Program-made: the position numbers and the translations under genes | DNA from: Oidiodendron maius Zn | Lineage: Eukaryota > Ascomycota > Leotiomycetes > Myxotrichaceae | Assembly (NCBI GenBank): GCA_000827325.1 | Contig: KN832870.1 | Coordinates: forward strand, 3,968,001-4,032,000 | Length of the DNA stretch: 64,000 nt | Direction: 5' to 3' | Part shown: piece after piece, positions 32,837 to 44,590 of the stretch | Layout of the letters: every line of letters begins with the position of its first letter | How positions within the stretch are numbered: the first letter of the stretch is position 1 | Notes under the pieces: generated by a model | Seen by the model: the letters and a program-made list of their open reading frames with translations, nothing else | Database searches by the model: none | What the model was told of the DNA's origin: nothing

Positions 32837-33639
32837 ATGGACGAAGAGCAAGCCATGGCATCAGCTTCAGCATTAAAGACTGCGAAGAAGGAGCTGCGCT
32901 CTCTCATGAAAAGGAGACTATCTGGAATTCCAAACTCAACCGTATCTTCACAAAGTAAGCTGAGCTAATGGCCATTGGGAGTTGCCAGCTAATAATTTCA
33001 GGCGCGGCCCTCTTCAGTTCCATCCGCGCATTTAAGTCATATCAAGAAGCAAAGCGGATTGGAATTTACCTCTCTATGCCCACTGGTGAGATTCAAACTG
33101 ATGCGATCGTCCGGGACGCCCTTGGGTCTGGTAAACAAGTCTTTGTCCCTTACCTTTACAAGGCTCATAGTCCAGACCCTACGACTCCGAAGTCGGTGAT
33201 GGACATGGTTGACCTCCAATCTCTTTCAGATTATGATTCTCTGGAAAGAGATAGTTGGGGAATACCAAAAATTGCCACAGATACTGTTCCTGAACGAGAG
33301 CGCATACTTACCAAGGGAACTCAACCGCTCGACTTGATTTTGATGCCTGGTGTGGCATTTGAATTGGATCCCCTCCATGGGTCGGTGAAGCGTCTTGGTC
33401 ATGGGAAGGGATTCTACGACTATTTTTTGTATAGATATAGAGAGATTTACAGCTCACTGGCGCAAGAATCCCCAGCCATTTCGGGAACTGATGTATTGTT
33501 GTATGGTCTAGCTCTTGAGGAACAGCATCTGACGGCTGAGACGGGTCTATCAGTACCCGTTGGGGCACACGACAGTCCATTGCATGGCCTTCTGCTCGGA
33601 GATGGAACGATTCTGGATCGTCCTAGCCCAGATAGATAG
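32837..33639 (+). CDS. FAU1: 5-formyltetrahydrofolate cyclo-ligase
   Basis: Converts 5-formyl-THF to 5,10-methenyl-THF using ATP, in cytosolic one-carbon metabolism. Exons are 32837-32954 and 33002-33639 (251 aa, slightly longer than the yeast enzyme). An N-terminal basic helix KKELRSLMKRRL is followed by the conserved IGIYLSMPTGEI block and then the signature PGVAFE...RLGHGKGFYD that binds ATP and folate. The start is the upstream ATG of two (32837, 32855). Its 3' end converges on SmE with only 100 bp between stops. Confidence 0.94.
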
Positions 33640-33739
33640 AGTACATCAGATCCCAATATCGGCGACCAATGAAGTCATTTGAATCTCATAGTCTTTTTTC
33701 CAAGTCCCATTTATCGCACCTGAACGCCTCGGATATTTT

Positions 33740-34134
33740 CTAACCATTCAAACTCTGGATCAGTGACACGTTGTCTCCCTTCAGCAGTATTTGACCTGGA
33801 CTAATATTAGTCTATTCACAGAGATATCCATTTGATATCGACCTACCTAATGTCCTCCGACTCTCCTCAGTTGTCTTTGTGGCTTGTTTTACTTCCACTG
33901 CATCGTCAATCACGAGGTTCATGAACTCATCGAATCCCTTGGATGAAACAGTTAGCGCAAAAGCAATGTTATATTTGAACGGTCCAAACTGACTCTAATT
34001 CGTCCTTCGATCCGGATTGCGAGCTGCTCATAGAGCCAGATCTGCACGGTGGATTGTTGCTGGAGGAGTTTGAAGATGAAATTGATCGGAGGAAGAAGGA
34101 CTTTGCGCCCGCCGCCGCCGCCACCTCTATTCAT
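33740..34134 (-). CDS. SME1: Small nuclear ribonucleoprotein E (SmE)
   Basis: One of seven Sm ring proteins that assemble on U1, U2, U4 and U5 snRNAs for splicing. Exons are 34134-33994, 33937-33847 and 33795-33740 (95 aa, normal). The N-terminal RKVLLPPINFIFKLLQQ and IWLYEQLAIRIEGRIRGFD blocks are nearly invariant in the family; Sm2 motif LLKGDNVSLIQ closes the protein. The acceptor at 33796 was chosen over an AG five bases upstream because only it gives GQILLKGDN. Divergent from MTR10. Confidence 0.95.
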
Positions 34135-34540
34135 TGTGAATAGTTTTGGGAGAATTTAGATATTCCACACGTAGGGTGAGCTCCTGTCTATTCGGGCGGA
34201 GTGAGTCGAGATTGGGTGTGTGGTCGCGGTCCTAGGTCTTGCACGAAACAAAATAAAGTTGTCGCGCACACACCGAAGCTTCGGTTTTTGGAAGCAGCCT
34301 TGTCAAATATGCGCTAGTGATTTCTAGACATCGGTTGCTCCTCCTCAGTTTCCGCCTCTGAGTGACAAAACTTACGATCCACGCCCTGCTCAACTTTGTA
34401 CACTCCTTTTGACCCCCGCTACTTCTCAAATATCCTGCAGGAGACACTCGAGAATCACATACCGCCTGCAGTTCCCTATCTCGCGCATTGAAAGCATCCG
34501 TTTACCTCATTTCTTTACCCCTCCGTCACGACTGGTAGTC
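34135..34540. promoter_or_regulatory. Divergent promoter SmE / MTR10, 406 bp
   Basis: Shared 5' region of two RNA-related genes arranged head to head. No specific motif is recognised. Confidence 0.5.
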
Positions 34541-37500
34541 ATGGCCGCAAATAGCAACGGCTCTCAAGAGGCGTTCGCGCCTGTTTTGACGGCCATGTCA
34601 ACCATGCGCGATGGCCAGAGGGAGCAGAAACAGGCGGCTCATTTATTCTTGGAGAAGTTCCAGAAGTCGGTAGGTTACAGATCACGAGATAAGTTCCCAT
34701 TGAGAGCGGCTAAACTGATAGCGATGATAGCCAGAGGCATGGCAGATCACCATTAGGATCTTGCAGTCTAAGGTGGATGCCGAGCATCAAATGTTCGCGG
34801 CTACAACCCTGAAGGGCAAGGTAAAGGCTGAGATGTGCTCCCACTATATTTCGATACTTACGAGCAAAGATTACCTACGACATCCAACAGATACCAACCA
34901 CCGCATTACCGGAGCTTCGTGATCAAGTCTTAGGGCTTTTAAAAGCTTTCGCAGCAGGCCCTCGACCTATTCGAACACAATTATGCGTTTGCTTGGCCAT
35001 TTTAGCAATACAGATGACAGGGTGGAAAGATGTGGTGCAAACAATTGTGTCAGCTTTGGGAAACGAGGCCGAGAGCCACGCCGGCGTCCTGGAATTTCTG
35101 AAAGTTCTTCCCGAGGAGGTCACCGAAGGACGCAAAATCAATTTGACTGTATGTGGGCCGAAAAACACCATTCTGCGCGCATCAACGACTCGGGGTTGGC
35201 GAGAGAATACCTGTACCAGAATCTAATGCGTCATATTAGGAAGAAGAGCTATCACAAAGAACACAGGAGTTGTTAGGAGACAATACTAGCCTGGTTCTAC
35301 GATTATTGATCAGCTACGCTCAGTCATCAGGTATGTCTAGAACAAACACCACTTTCGTTAAATACTGACTTCATGCTCTGCAGATTCGGCTTCCACAGAC
35401 CCCCAGCTTTTGGAAGTCATAACGTCATGGCTGCGAGAGGTACCAGTTACCGACGTTGTTAACTCTCCCCTTTTGAATAATATTTTCCGAGCCCTAGACA
35501 GTGATCGGTCTTTTGAATCCGCCACGGACTGCTTGGTCGCCATTTTCAAGGAGACCCGTGAAGTGGACGAGTATCTCCCGACAATCCAGGTCCTATTGCC
35601 AAGGGTAGTTGCTCTGCGGCCTCGCATCCAGCAAGCGGCACAGCATGGGGATACCGACATTTACAAAGGAGTCACGCGTATCTTTGCGGAAGCTGGCGAG
35701 GCCTGGGTGGTCCTTATTGCGCGTGAACCAACGGTCTTCCGCCCCATTGTGGAGGCTGTATTGGAGTGTGCTGCCAGAGATATCGATAGGGATGCCATTG
35801 CATTAACATTTGTGTTTTGGTATGAACTGAAATTGTACCTCATTCTAGAGAGATACATCGAAGCTCGTATGCAGTACGTCGATATATATTCGAAGCTTGT
35901 CGATATCATGATGAAGCAACTTGAGTTTCCAACGCTGGACGATCCAAATGAGACCGATTTGTTCGACGGAGATCGAGAAGCTGAAGAGAAGTTCCGCGAA
36001 TTTCGACATCACATGGGCGATGTCCTCAAGGACTGTTGCGAGATAATGGGGGTAACTGAGTGTCTTTCCAAGGTGTTGGTAGCCATCAAGGCTTGGATGA
36101 GCTCATATGCCAGCCTGGCCAGTGCGAACTCAGTCCCTCATTGGCAGCAATTGGAGGCACCCATTTTTAGTATGCGTGCGATGGGACGCATGGTTGACAA
36201 GGACGAGGACATCATCCTCCCCCAGATTATACCGTTAATTGTCCAGATACCCGGCCATGAGAAGTTGCGCTTTGCTACGATAATGGTCCTTGGACGATAT
36301 ACGGAATGGACATCAAATCACCCGGAGTTCTTGGAAGTACAATTTGCCTATATCGTATCCTCGTTCGGAACAGACTCTAAAGAAATCGTCCGAGCAGCTG
36401 CAATGGCCATGAAATTCTTCTGTAGCGATTGCAAGCATCTACTTGGTGGACAAGTGCTACAACTCCAGAATTTCTACGATCAGACTCTTGACAAGTTACC
36501 AGGTATCAGCCAAGACGAGCTGACACAGGGGGTTGCATCTGTGGTAGCAGTCCAGCCTCCTGCTCAGATATATGACCTAATGAAGTTATATTGCGATCCT
36601 CTCATGACAAGGCTGATGGCAAAGGCTAATATGGCTACGGATGAAGAGGGGAAACTCGCTGTTGCAGGTTCGCAGCCCTGACTTACTTTTTATGCACAGG
36701 CGAATGCTAATATATATGGGTAGATCATCTACAGCTAATTACCTTTTTCGTCCAACTTGTTACACCATATGTGGATTCCAGTCAAGAGAATCCGGCAGTC
36801 AAGTACTGCCAAGAGATTTTCCCTGTCTTGGCAACCATTTTGGAGTCGTTTATACAATTCAATCCAATTTGCGAGCGGGTCTGTCGGTGCTGGCGATATA
36901 TGATTATCTCTTATCGAGCAGCCATGGCGCCTCTGCTACCCCAAATGGCCAATAAATTAGCAAGTGGGTTTGCGACTTCAAAACAAGGCAGTTTCCTCTG
37001 GGTCACGAGTGCTATCTTGCGAGAGTTTTCTGAAGACAGAGACCTTGTGGATGAGCAGACTACTGAGGCTATCTATGCATTTTTCGAGGCCCAGTCAACC
37101 AACATGCTGCGAATGATGAGCAATCTGCCACCGAATGACTTACCAGATGTCATTGAAGACTTTTATCGACTTCTCATTGATGCGCTGCTCTACTATCCTC
37201 ACAAGCTTGTCCAGTCAGAGTTGTTCGACCCCATCTTCCAAGCTGCCATTGCCGCCTTAGCTCTCGAGCAGCGCGACCCTCTTTCAGCATCTCTTCACTA
37301 CATTCGAGATATCATAGGTTATGGCGGTGATAATCCTCCTAGCTCAAGCGCCAGTCCCAATCCACCAGAGATTCAGCATGCTGTGCAAGAGCTTATTAGA
37401 TCAAATGGAGAGCATCTTGTGAAGTCAATCATGGCAGGCATGATGATTACATTCCCCAATGATTGCTTCTCGGATGGTAGTGGTGTTCTGCTCGGTCTAT

Positions 37501-37754
37501 TCGAGCTCTTACCAGACCAAACCACCGCCTGGGTCGACAAGACAGTTAGAATGCTACCAGCTGGTACAGTAACTGATGCCGATATTGACCGCCTCATGGC
37601 CGGTATTCGGGACCGACTTTCGCTCGGCCGTGATGGTTTGCGAAAAGTCCGCAGCTTGCTCCAGGACTTTACAAATACTTACCGACGACGATACGTCGCC
37701 CCGAGAGACGGTCTTGGGGACCTCGAAGCTACGAGATTCCGGTTTAATGGCTAG
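34541..37754 (+). CDS. MTR10: Karyopherin Mtr10 / transportin-3 family
   Basis: Importin-beta family receptor that imports SR-like mRNA-binding proteins and moves tRNA in yeast. Six exons: 34541-34669, 34731-34820, 34870-35148, 35240-35330, 35384-36667, 36724-37754 (967 aa; yeast Mtr10 is 972). The protein is all-helical HEAT-repeat sequence. Diagnostic stretches are the N-terminal KSPEAWQITIRILQS region and PIRTQLCVCLAILAIQMTGWKDVV, with the Xpo1-like helical domain after them. The fifth intron uses an atypical GTTCGC donor, but the join restores the LQLITFFVQLVTPYV helix. The ATG at 34541 starts the polar leader common in the family; the frame is open upstream to 34409. Confidence 0.93.
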
Positions 37755-38250
37755 ATTTTGCTAGGTTCAGAATCGTTTCTTCGCGGGATTTGATTTATTT
37801 TAATGCATGGCACAGCGGTGATAGGCGGGTTTAGATCGAGATGATATCACAGTGTGTATATGAAACGGGAGGATTTTGGGGGGTATCGGATAGTCAAAAG
37901 AAGCAGAAAGTACCATTCATATACTAGTATTGCAGAGAAGTGTGTAGGTGGATGTAGGATGGTTGCTGGACCAGAGACAGGCAGAGATAGCTTCGCTAGC
38001 ATTTGGCAGATACGCGCCATCAACCCGCAAAGATGAAAGGCAAATTGAATGGCTTCGTTGAGAATCGCAATAGGGTCTATATCTCGGGTAGCCTGTGCTC
38101 CTAAATCAATAGCCAATTAGTTCATGTCAACTCGTACATCTCCTGGGGTCTGCTCTAAAGTTCAGTTACAACCTGTCATTGGGTATATCGGATATTGATA
38201 GGAGTACAAAAGTAAATTTATAGAACAAGTATTGATTTATATGCATGCAG
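37755..38250. other. Intergenic, 496 bp (convergent)
   Basis: 3' flanks of MTR10 and the cya-5-like gene. Nothing else is supported. Confidence 0.5.
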
Positions 38251-41200
38251 TTACTCGTCCCTCAGAATGGCTCGTTCCAGGGAGCTGTCCGACCTTTGCA
38301 TTTTTGTGAGGGCATTTATTACCCTTGGGCAAGTCTCGAGTATTTCGTCAAGCATCGCCTCGCCTTCTCTTGACTCTGCTGCCATATCTTGGAGGTCAAT
38401 ATATGCCCTTCCTAAGTAAAGCAACGTTTCCGAGATTGGACGAATGTGAAATGGTTCTTTCCGCAGCCTCCGCAGCTCAACGGGCAGTTTTTTTCGTACG
38501 TGCAGTCGCGTTCGCAATGATCCCCAACCTGTCCAGTTGTCCATCAGCCTTCGCTCGCAGATTTGGAAGGCGAGCTTGGAGTTGCCGTTCCTGGCTAATA
38601 TCTGGATGTACAGGTTCCAGTTTTTGTTATCCAGATGGAAGCCGTCTTCAAGCAGCCCGGCAATGACCGCAGGTATGGATGCAACTTGGCCCGCCTTCTC
38701 GAACGTAATCATGTATACCTCGAGGCATCTTGTTAAGTCTAGTCGGTGGATTGGCAAGATCTTCTGAGCTTCATATTCGACAAAGCCGAGGTCTAAATTA
38801 TCTCGGATCGATACATCGGCTTTTGAAGGGGCGATCAAAGACGGGATAGGTGCTCCTTGCTCTTTTGCTTTGGATACGGCAAGTTCCCAGAATTCTTGTA
38901 CAGACTTCCAGTCGCCAGCATTGCTCTTCGCTTTCATGATAGCTGATATCGATTCTATTGGAGGTGCATCCCTTATATTTTCTGGTAGAGTCTTGATGAA
39001 ATCTTGGTAGAGTGCCTCTGCCGTTTCACACTGGCTAGTTTCGCCTAGGGCCATTATCGCATAACTGTAAACCATTGTTAGATAGGAAATTTGTCGCGGG
39101 GCACGATTTGTGCCCTTTTGACTCTCAACAGCTATGTCACGTTGATCCATTGTGCTAAGCACCTCCTGGAACATTTCAAGGGCTCGGCGGCCTCTCTGTT
39201 CTTCTGTGCCGAATTCGAACAGTTCGTAGTCTTCTGCCTTTATGGAAAGAAGTTTGGTACTTGCTGATGTGGCAACACCATTCTTAGCCATACGCTTTTG
39301 GAGGCGATACACATTTTTGTAGTTTCGTGTTGCAAGATAGCCCCCCATTACAATAGCATAAGAGAAGCTAGTTGGTCGAATACCGGCATCTCTCATGACA
39401 TTATCTAAAATCACCTGTGCTTTTACGGGCTGTCCCACCATCACTAAAGCTTGCATGAGTGCTGAATATGTATGTAGGTCATATTCAAGTCGAGCTTCTG
39501 ACATGCGTTGGAGTAATTGATTGACTTTGTTAATATTGCGTCGCATGGCGTATGCGGTTAGGAGATGATTCCAAATTCGAGTTTTCGAGCCCTTGAGTTT
39601 AATTTCTAGGGACTTTTCACAGATCCTTTCCGCTTCTGCAAAAAGGTCGTTCTGTATGTGTGCAAGGACAAGAAAACTAACTATGACGCTGCTCATTTCT
39701 ATGTTCATGCTGAGTGAAAGCTGATATATTTCAAGAACACGTTCCAAATCGCCTCGAGTGGCGCAAATGCCCATAATTGTACCGAATGTATAGTCGTCAG
39801 GTTGGACGTTAGCTGACGCAAGAAGTCCTTCGAATGCCGCCAAGGCACTATCTGTGTCGCCGGCTTTTCCATAGGCATCAAGGAGAATATTCCAGCAGAG
39901 TACATCTGGTTGAAGACCATGTACTGTCTGTATTTCGTCGAAGTATTTGATAACCTCCGGCAGCTCCCCTCGTCTTGCATGAACATGAAGAATGGGTGAC
40001 AGATCTTGAGTTCTTAGTCTTTCCCTGTTGTCCGAATTCAATCGCGTCAGCAATTGGTCGAAGAGGGCATGGACTGTCTCGGAATCAGCCTGAGAAGCAA
40101 ACTCAACCATGCTTCTTCGATAGGCGTAAACTGTGGGTTCTTGACAAAATCGGAAGTAGTCGTCCATAACTTCCTGCATTCCTTTGACGCTATGATACTG
40201 GCAGAACACATGTAACATTTCATTAAGGGCACGCCGCCCAAACCAGACTTTATGCTCCTCGCGGGTTTTTCGATACCAAAGAACCGCAAACAAGGGTTCT
40301 TTCAACTTCAAAAGCTCGTTGAGGATGTAACGGGACACTCCTGCCAAATCGATATCCCACTTATGGAAAATGGCCAATAGAATATCAAATCGATGCTGGT
40401 CGCCTGCTGATGCTGAATTTATTACAGCTCTCTTGAACATTCTTGACGCAAATCTGATCATGTAGGTGGGGTTGGACAACATTTGCAGTCTCGCATTGAG
40501 GTGCTCAGCAAATTCAATTGCTGGATCAATAAGATTAGAGCGACTCTCGATAACTGAAAATATAGCTTCCGACACCTCAGGGAAGCGACCCCGGAATGGC
40601 TCCAGATTCGTCCAGAAATTGATCACATGGGCCCATAAAGAGTTCTCAATCATGTATGCCAAAATATCAGGAGCGCCAACGGGGTATTCGAGGTTCGTAA
40701 GTGAAGCATTGTGGAGCATTATGGCGTCCGTAAGGTTCCGTAGCCTTAGATAAGAGCGAATTGCAGTACTGTGTGCACTGGGACCCTTCTGAGCTGTTTC
40801 TAGCTGTTCGAAAAGTTCAACTATGCGTTCCGCATCTACCACTCGTACTGAATTTGACAGATATCGAACCAGCTGCGGGCGCACTTTGTTCCTGCTTGAT
40901 TCGTCCGCTCTAAGGTAAAGATGCCACGCTTTCTCGTAGTCGGAGTCCGAAGCTCGGCCGTTGATCACTGGAGGCGAGTCTGCTTGCAAGAGTAATTCTG
41001 CTGGAGCCTTATCAATCTGACTTGGCTCCAACAATACAGTTGTTGGGCAATATTTCAGATATTTGTTAGAAGCTGGCTTCGGAGCATTCTCCTCTGTAGA
41101 GCCAACTTCTACCGACGAAGTATATAATCGCCGTCCTGCCCTTACGGATCTTAAAGTCGTCCGCCGACAATCTTGCCTATCCAGTCCCCAACCCATATAT

Positions 41201-41478
41201 TGCCGAAGAAAGCTTACCGTGGTGGCCGGATATAAAAAGTCCAAGTGAAAGCCGGCTTGGATAAGAGACAGAGGATGATTCCGGAGCTCGCTGTCTTCAT
41301 GTTTGGTGCTCGAGCCATGAATCAACGCAGAGTACAGAGGTGAGAGTTCGAGATCGAGAGCATTGTGGTGCCAGAAACCAGAATGGAGGGCCCGGCGGCT
41401 CTTCAGAGCCCTCGAGGTTCCTGGCAGTAGTCTTCGGAGACTGCCTGGTTCTCGGCATCCTACCGTCCGCTCCAGCAT
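38251..41478 (-). CDS. Mitochondrial PPR protein, cya-5 / Pet309-like
   Basis: Single-exon gene of 1075 aa from the ATG at 41478; the frame is open to another ATG at 41559, but MLERTVGCREPGSLRRLL begins a typical Arg-rich mitochondrial presequence with no acidic cluster. The body is alpha-helical with repeated pentatricopeptide units, clearest in the centre (DVLCWNILLDAYGKAGDTDSALAAF; DDYTFGTIMGICATRGDLERVL; DLHTYSALMQALVMVGQPVKA; TSFSYAIVMGGYLATRNYKNV). Length and organisation match Neurospora cya-5 and yeast Pet309, needed for translation of COX1 mRNA. PPR identity is visible; orthology to cya-5 is inferred. Divergent from SRP68. Confidence 0.85.
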   Translation of the reverse strand: MLERTVGCREPGSLRRLLPGTSRALKSRRALHSGFWHHNALDLELSPLYSALIHGSSTKHEDSELRNHPLSLIQAGFHLDFLYPATTVSFLRQYMGWGLDRQDCRRTTLRSVRAGRRLYTSSVEVGSTEENAPKPASNKYLKYCPTTVLLEPSQIDKAPAELLLQADSPPVINGRASDSDYEKAWHLYLRADESSRNKVRPQLVRYLSNSVRVVDAERIVELFEQLETAQKGPSAHSTAIRSYLRLRNLTDAIMLHNASLTNLEYPVGAPDILAYMIENSLWAHVINFWTNLEPFRGRFPEVSEAIFSVIESRSNLIDPAIEFAEHLNARLQMLSNPTYMIRFASRMFKRAVINSASAGDQHRFDILLAIFHKWDIDLAGVSRYILNELLKLKEPLFAVLWYRKTREEHKVWFGRRALNEMLHVFCQYHSVKGMQEVMDDYFRFCQEPTVYAYRRSMVEFASQADSETVHALFDQLLTRLNSDNRERLRTQDLSPILHVHARRGELPEVIKYFDEIQTVHGLQPDVLCWNILLDAYGKAGDTDSALAAFEGLLASANVQPDDYTFGTIMGICATRGDLERVLEIYQLSLSMNIEMSSVIVSFLVLAHIQNDLFAEAERICEKSLEIKLKGSKTRIWNHLLTAYAMRRNINKVNQLLQRMSEARLEYDLHTYSALMQALVMVGQPVKAQVILDNVMRDAGIRPTSFSYAIVMGGYLATRNYKNVYRLQKRMAKNGVATSASTKLLSIKAEDYELFEFGTEEQRGRRALEMFQEVLSTMDQRDIAVESQKGTNRAPRQISYLTMVYSYAIMALGETSQCETAEALYQDFIKTLPENIRDAPPIESISAIMKAKSNAGDWKSVQEFWELAVSKAKEQGAPIPSLIAPSKADVSIRDNLDLGFVEYEAQKILPIHRLDLTRCLEVYMITFEKAGQVASIPAVIAGLLEDGFHLDNKNWNLYIQILARNGNSKLAFQICERRLMDNWTGWGSLRTRLHVRKKLPVELRRLRKEPFHIRPISETLLYLGRAYIDLQDMAAESREGEAMLDEILETCPRVINALTKMQRSDSSLERAILRDE

Positions 41479-41952
41479 GCCCCAACAGCGCCAATGGGAT
41501 GGGTTCGAATTTGTAGTCCAGTTAATTCGTCGCCGCGGCTCTCTATATTCTGCACACAAGCTGCATTAGTTGCTCAGGTCCTCGCTGAATTAAGAGCGAG
41601 ATCTAGAAATGCAAGACTTACTCTTGCATGCCTCAAAAGGACGTGAAAATATTAGCTGCGGATTCAAGAGAAGGTGCACACAGTATGCAGCGCGAATTTG
41701 ACGTTGCTCCAGTACAGCACAAGTCCAGCAAGAAGGGATCTACCTCCGTTAATAAGTTTGATAACTGTAAGTACATTCTTTGCTCGTCAATCGCGCGACT
41801 GGGAACAGTCCTCGGTTAGCTGGAGAATTGTTACCACAAGCCGAAGATTAACCGATATCGACTCTGAAAAATAACCCCACCAAGGCAGTCCAGTTTCAAA
41901 AGAAGGATACAGTATTCCAAGCTGCGCGGCCGCTGACGAGACACTGGGAACT
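41479..41952. promoter_or_regulatory. Divergent promoter cya-5-like / SRP68, 474 bp
   Basis: Shared 5' region. A short frame starting at 41628 has no family resemblance and is not needed to complete SRP68, so it is not called. Confidence 0.5.
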
Positions 41953-43899
41953 ATGGAAGTCACTAAATTCATTGTGTCCGGCCGTGAGAAGGCTCAGGTG
42001 TTTGGGAACTATGCGACCTACCGAACACAGCTATCAAATCGAATCCACAGTATTCGAAAGAAGCTCGGCGTCACCACCAAATCGCGTGCAAAATACACGC
42101 CAAAAGCCCCAGTGACGGTGGAAGATATTGGTCATAATCATGAGTAAATTGAGGCGCAGAATGATATTTCATTACCTAACATGCATGCAGATATGTCAAC
42201 CTCATCCTCCTCACTTCGGAGCGTGCATGGGCGAATGCCATGTCGATGCGAGAAGTGCATTCGTCCGACACGAAAGGAATGACTGGCTCCGCTCGATCCC
42301 ATATAATATCCCGCTTACACAAGGCTACGACTTATGCCAACCATTTGTCCCAACTTCTCATCAATCAGGAGCAGACTGGCGCGACAGTTGAAGACGTTCT
42401 CGAAGCACGTGCATACGCTGCCTCGCTCACTGGAGCTACGGAATTTGAGAAGCAGAGCTGGGAGGCATGCGTGAAGAGCTATTCCGAGGCGAGGATAATA
42501 TATAATGCCCTGGCTACATTTACTAGAAGCGACATCTTCAAAGATCTTCTGGCGGATCCTATAGACCCCAGTATTCGGTATGCCGCGTATCAAATGAGGA
42601 TACCTCGCACTGTCGCCATACCCGCGATCGCAAGAAAATACTTCCCTCGTTCTGATTCTGAATTGATCCTAAAGATAGAGAAATTAGATCCAGAGGTGCT
42701 GAATGACGAACCGAAAGCGAAGACAACAAACACGATAGCGGCCACTGTGCCTAAGACTATAACGTGGAGATCTCGAACGGTCGACCTAGAAGATGCCGCA
42801 ATATCTACAGCATTGGAATCAGTATACAGTGCAGCAAGTAGATTATCTGAGACACTTGCGACTTCCGCGGCTTCTCCGCCTAAAGATCGAGCGTCTGCCT
42901 ATGATGATATTCTCAATGCCAGCCAGGATGCAGTTGATGCCACGAAGCATGCAATCGATGAGTTATCAGCTGAAGGTGTCCGTCAAGATGACAAGCGCAT
43001 GCAAAGTTTACAGATCACAAGAACAGCAGTCAGTTACGACATGATTAGTTGGCGGATAGGTCGGAATAGAGTGCTGGTTGGGGACCGAGATGGCGCAGTG
43101 CTGGACGGCATAGATTCCAGCCGAGCAAAGAAGAAGAAGGGCAGGCCAGTGAAAGAAGAGACTACAGGGCGAAAATTGGCGCATTTACGAGAGGAGGCCG
43201 TTCTCTATGACTCAATATTGCAAAGTATTGAGTCGATAAAGGAGCTTCCAGGAGTCGCAGCCGATTCCACATTTTTGGAGGAAATAGAAGCTAAATATGG
43301 CTATTTCTCAGCACTGAAGTACGTCTATCCCGCTACCAAAATCCGATCGATGCTTACTTATTCTTAAAAGATGTCTAACGATAGCACGCTCCCACGCCAT
43401 TCTCTCTAACCCCAAGAATTCTCTTGCATTACTTGCCAGAGCTTCAGAGCTGTGCAATTCTGCTTACATTCACTTCTCATCCGCAATGGACATCTCCTCT
43501 TCTTCACCTCCAAATCTTGGTATCTCGTCATCCGAGGTCCAGTATCTGCGAGATCTCCTCTTTGCTGAAGTTCAGCGGTACCGCGCCTTAGTCGAGCTCT
43601 CAAATCTTAACGAGGCTGCACGAAAGAGCGATGGAGGCTCGAATCAGCCAGCACTTGCAGAGAGACTGAACCAGTACCCTTCCAAGGATGTCGACATGCA
43701 TAACTTGGTTCAATGGCCGCCGAAGTTAGAGCCTGCGCCTGTGAAGCCACTCTTTTTTGACGCAGCGTGGAATTATATTGACTATCCTGGACGAGAAGTT
43801 AAGCAAGCGACGACGAATGGAGCGGAAGTAGACAAGCACGAGGCTACCGCCCCACAGACAACGCAGCAAAAGAAGGGTTGGTTTGGATTTGGTAGGTAG
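41953..43899 (+). CDS. SRP68: Signal recognition particle subunit Srp68
   Basis: Component of the SRP that binds SRP RNA with Srp72 and mediates co-translational targeting to the ER. Exons are 41953-42143, 42191-43318 and 43371-43899 (615 aa). The N-terminus MEVTKFIVSGREKAQVFGNY and the RKKLG, APVTVEDIG and LLLTSERAWANAM blocks form the RNA-binding domain typical of the family. The middle is helical; the last exon ends in a Gly/Trp/Phe tail, KKGWFGFGR. The joins at 42143/42191 and 43318/43371 keep frame and restore the LK-CLTIARSHAI helix. The start is the first ATG consistent with the family N-terminus. Confidence 0.93.
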
Positions 43900-44590
43900 T
43901 GATAGAATGGCCCCGAAGGCAGGTTGCTATGCGATGCCTACCTTTTTATGTTAAAAAATTAAAATAAAAATTTGAAGGAAAAGGAAAAGGGAAAGGTAAA
44001 GACTCTTCACAGCATTAATGTGCCATGGCCACAGCAAAATCAAACCTCGTCGTGTCTAGGATCTACGAGCACTCAATTGCTGTTAAGCCTTGTACTATCT
44101 TCGTAGGGCCTAGAATCATGTCATGCGGCTAGCCTATAAACTGCCTGTACGATGAGTTTACCAAAGTGGGAAAACCACTCTTGCTCCGTATCACCTCCAT
44201 TGAACTCTATGGCAGACAAATTCAATGTCTTAGGTTCGCTAGAGATCGGATATGGTTTAGCGTCGGACTGGGCAATGCGCTAAATTCCGTGTATCGAGCT
44301 CTCACTATCGATACTGCGTGAAGTATCAAATTCATCAGTCCAGAGCAAAATATTTGATTCACGCCGGGCACGCCCACCCCCCCTAGCCGCGAACTACTCA
44401 CTTGCAAACAGCCCTGGGTCCCTAGTCCTGACCACAGCTAATTCAGATGCATTTCACTGCTTCTGTATTGTCCTCTTTTCTCTGGTCCTATATGCGTCCC
44501 TAGAATCGCGAATGTGGGGGCGCACGGAAGACCATAAACCTCTTATTTCATTGCCACCCGCTCCGTCTGGGTAGACCTGGGTCTTTAACA
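43900..44590. other. Intergenic, 691 bp
   Basis: 3' flank of SRP68 (with an A/G-rich tract about 43955-44000) and 5' region of UPF2. No gene or repeat can be supported. Confidence 0.5.
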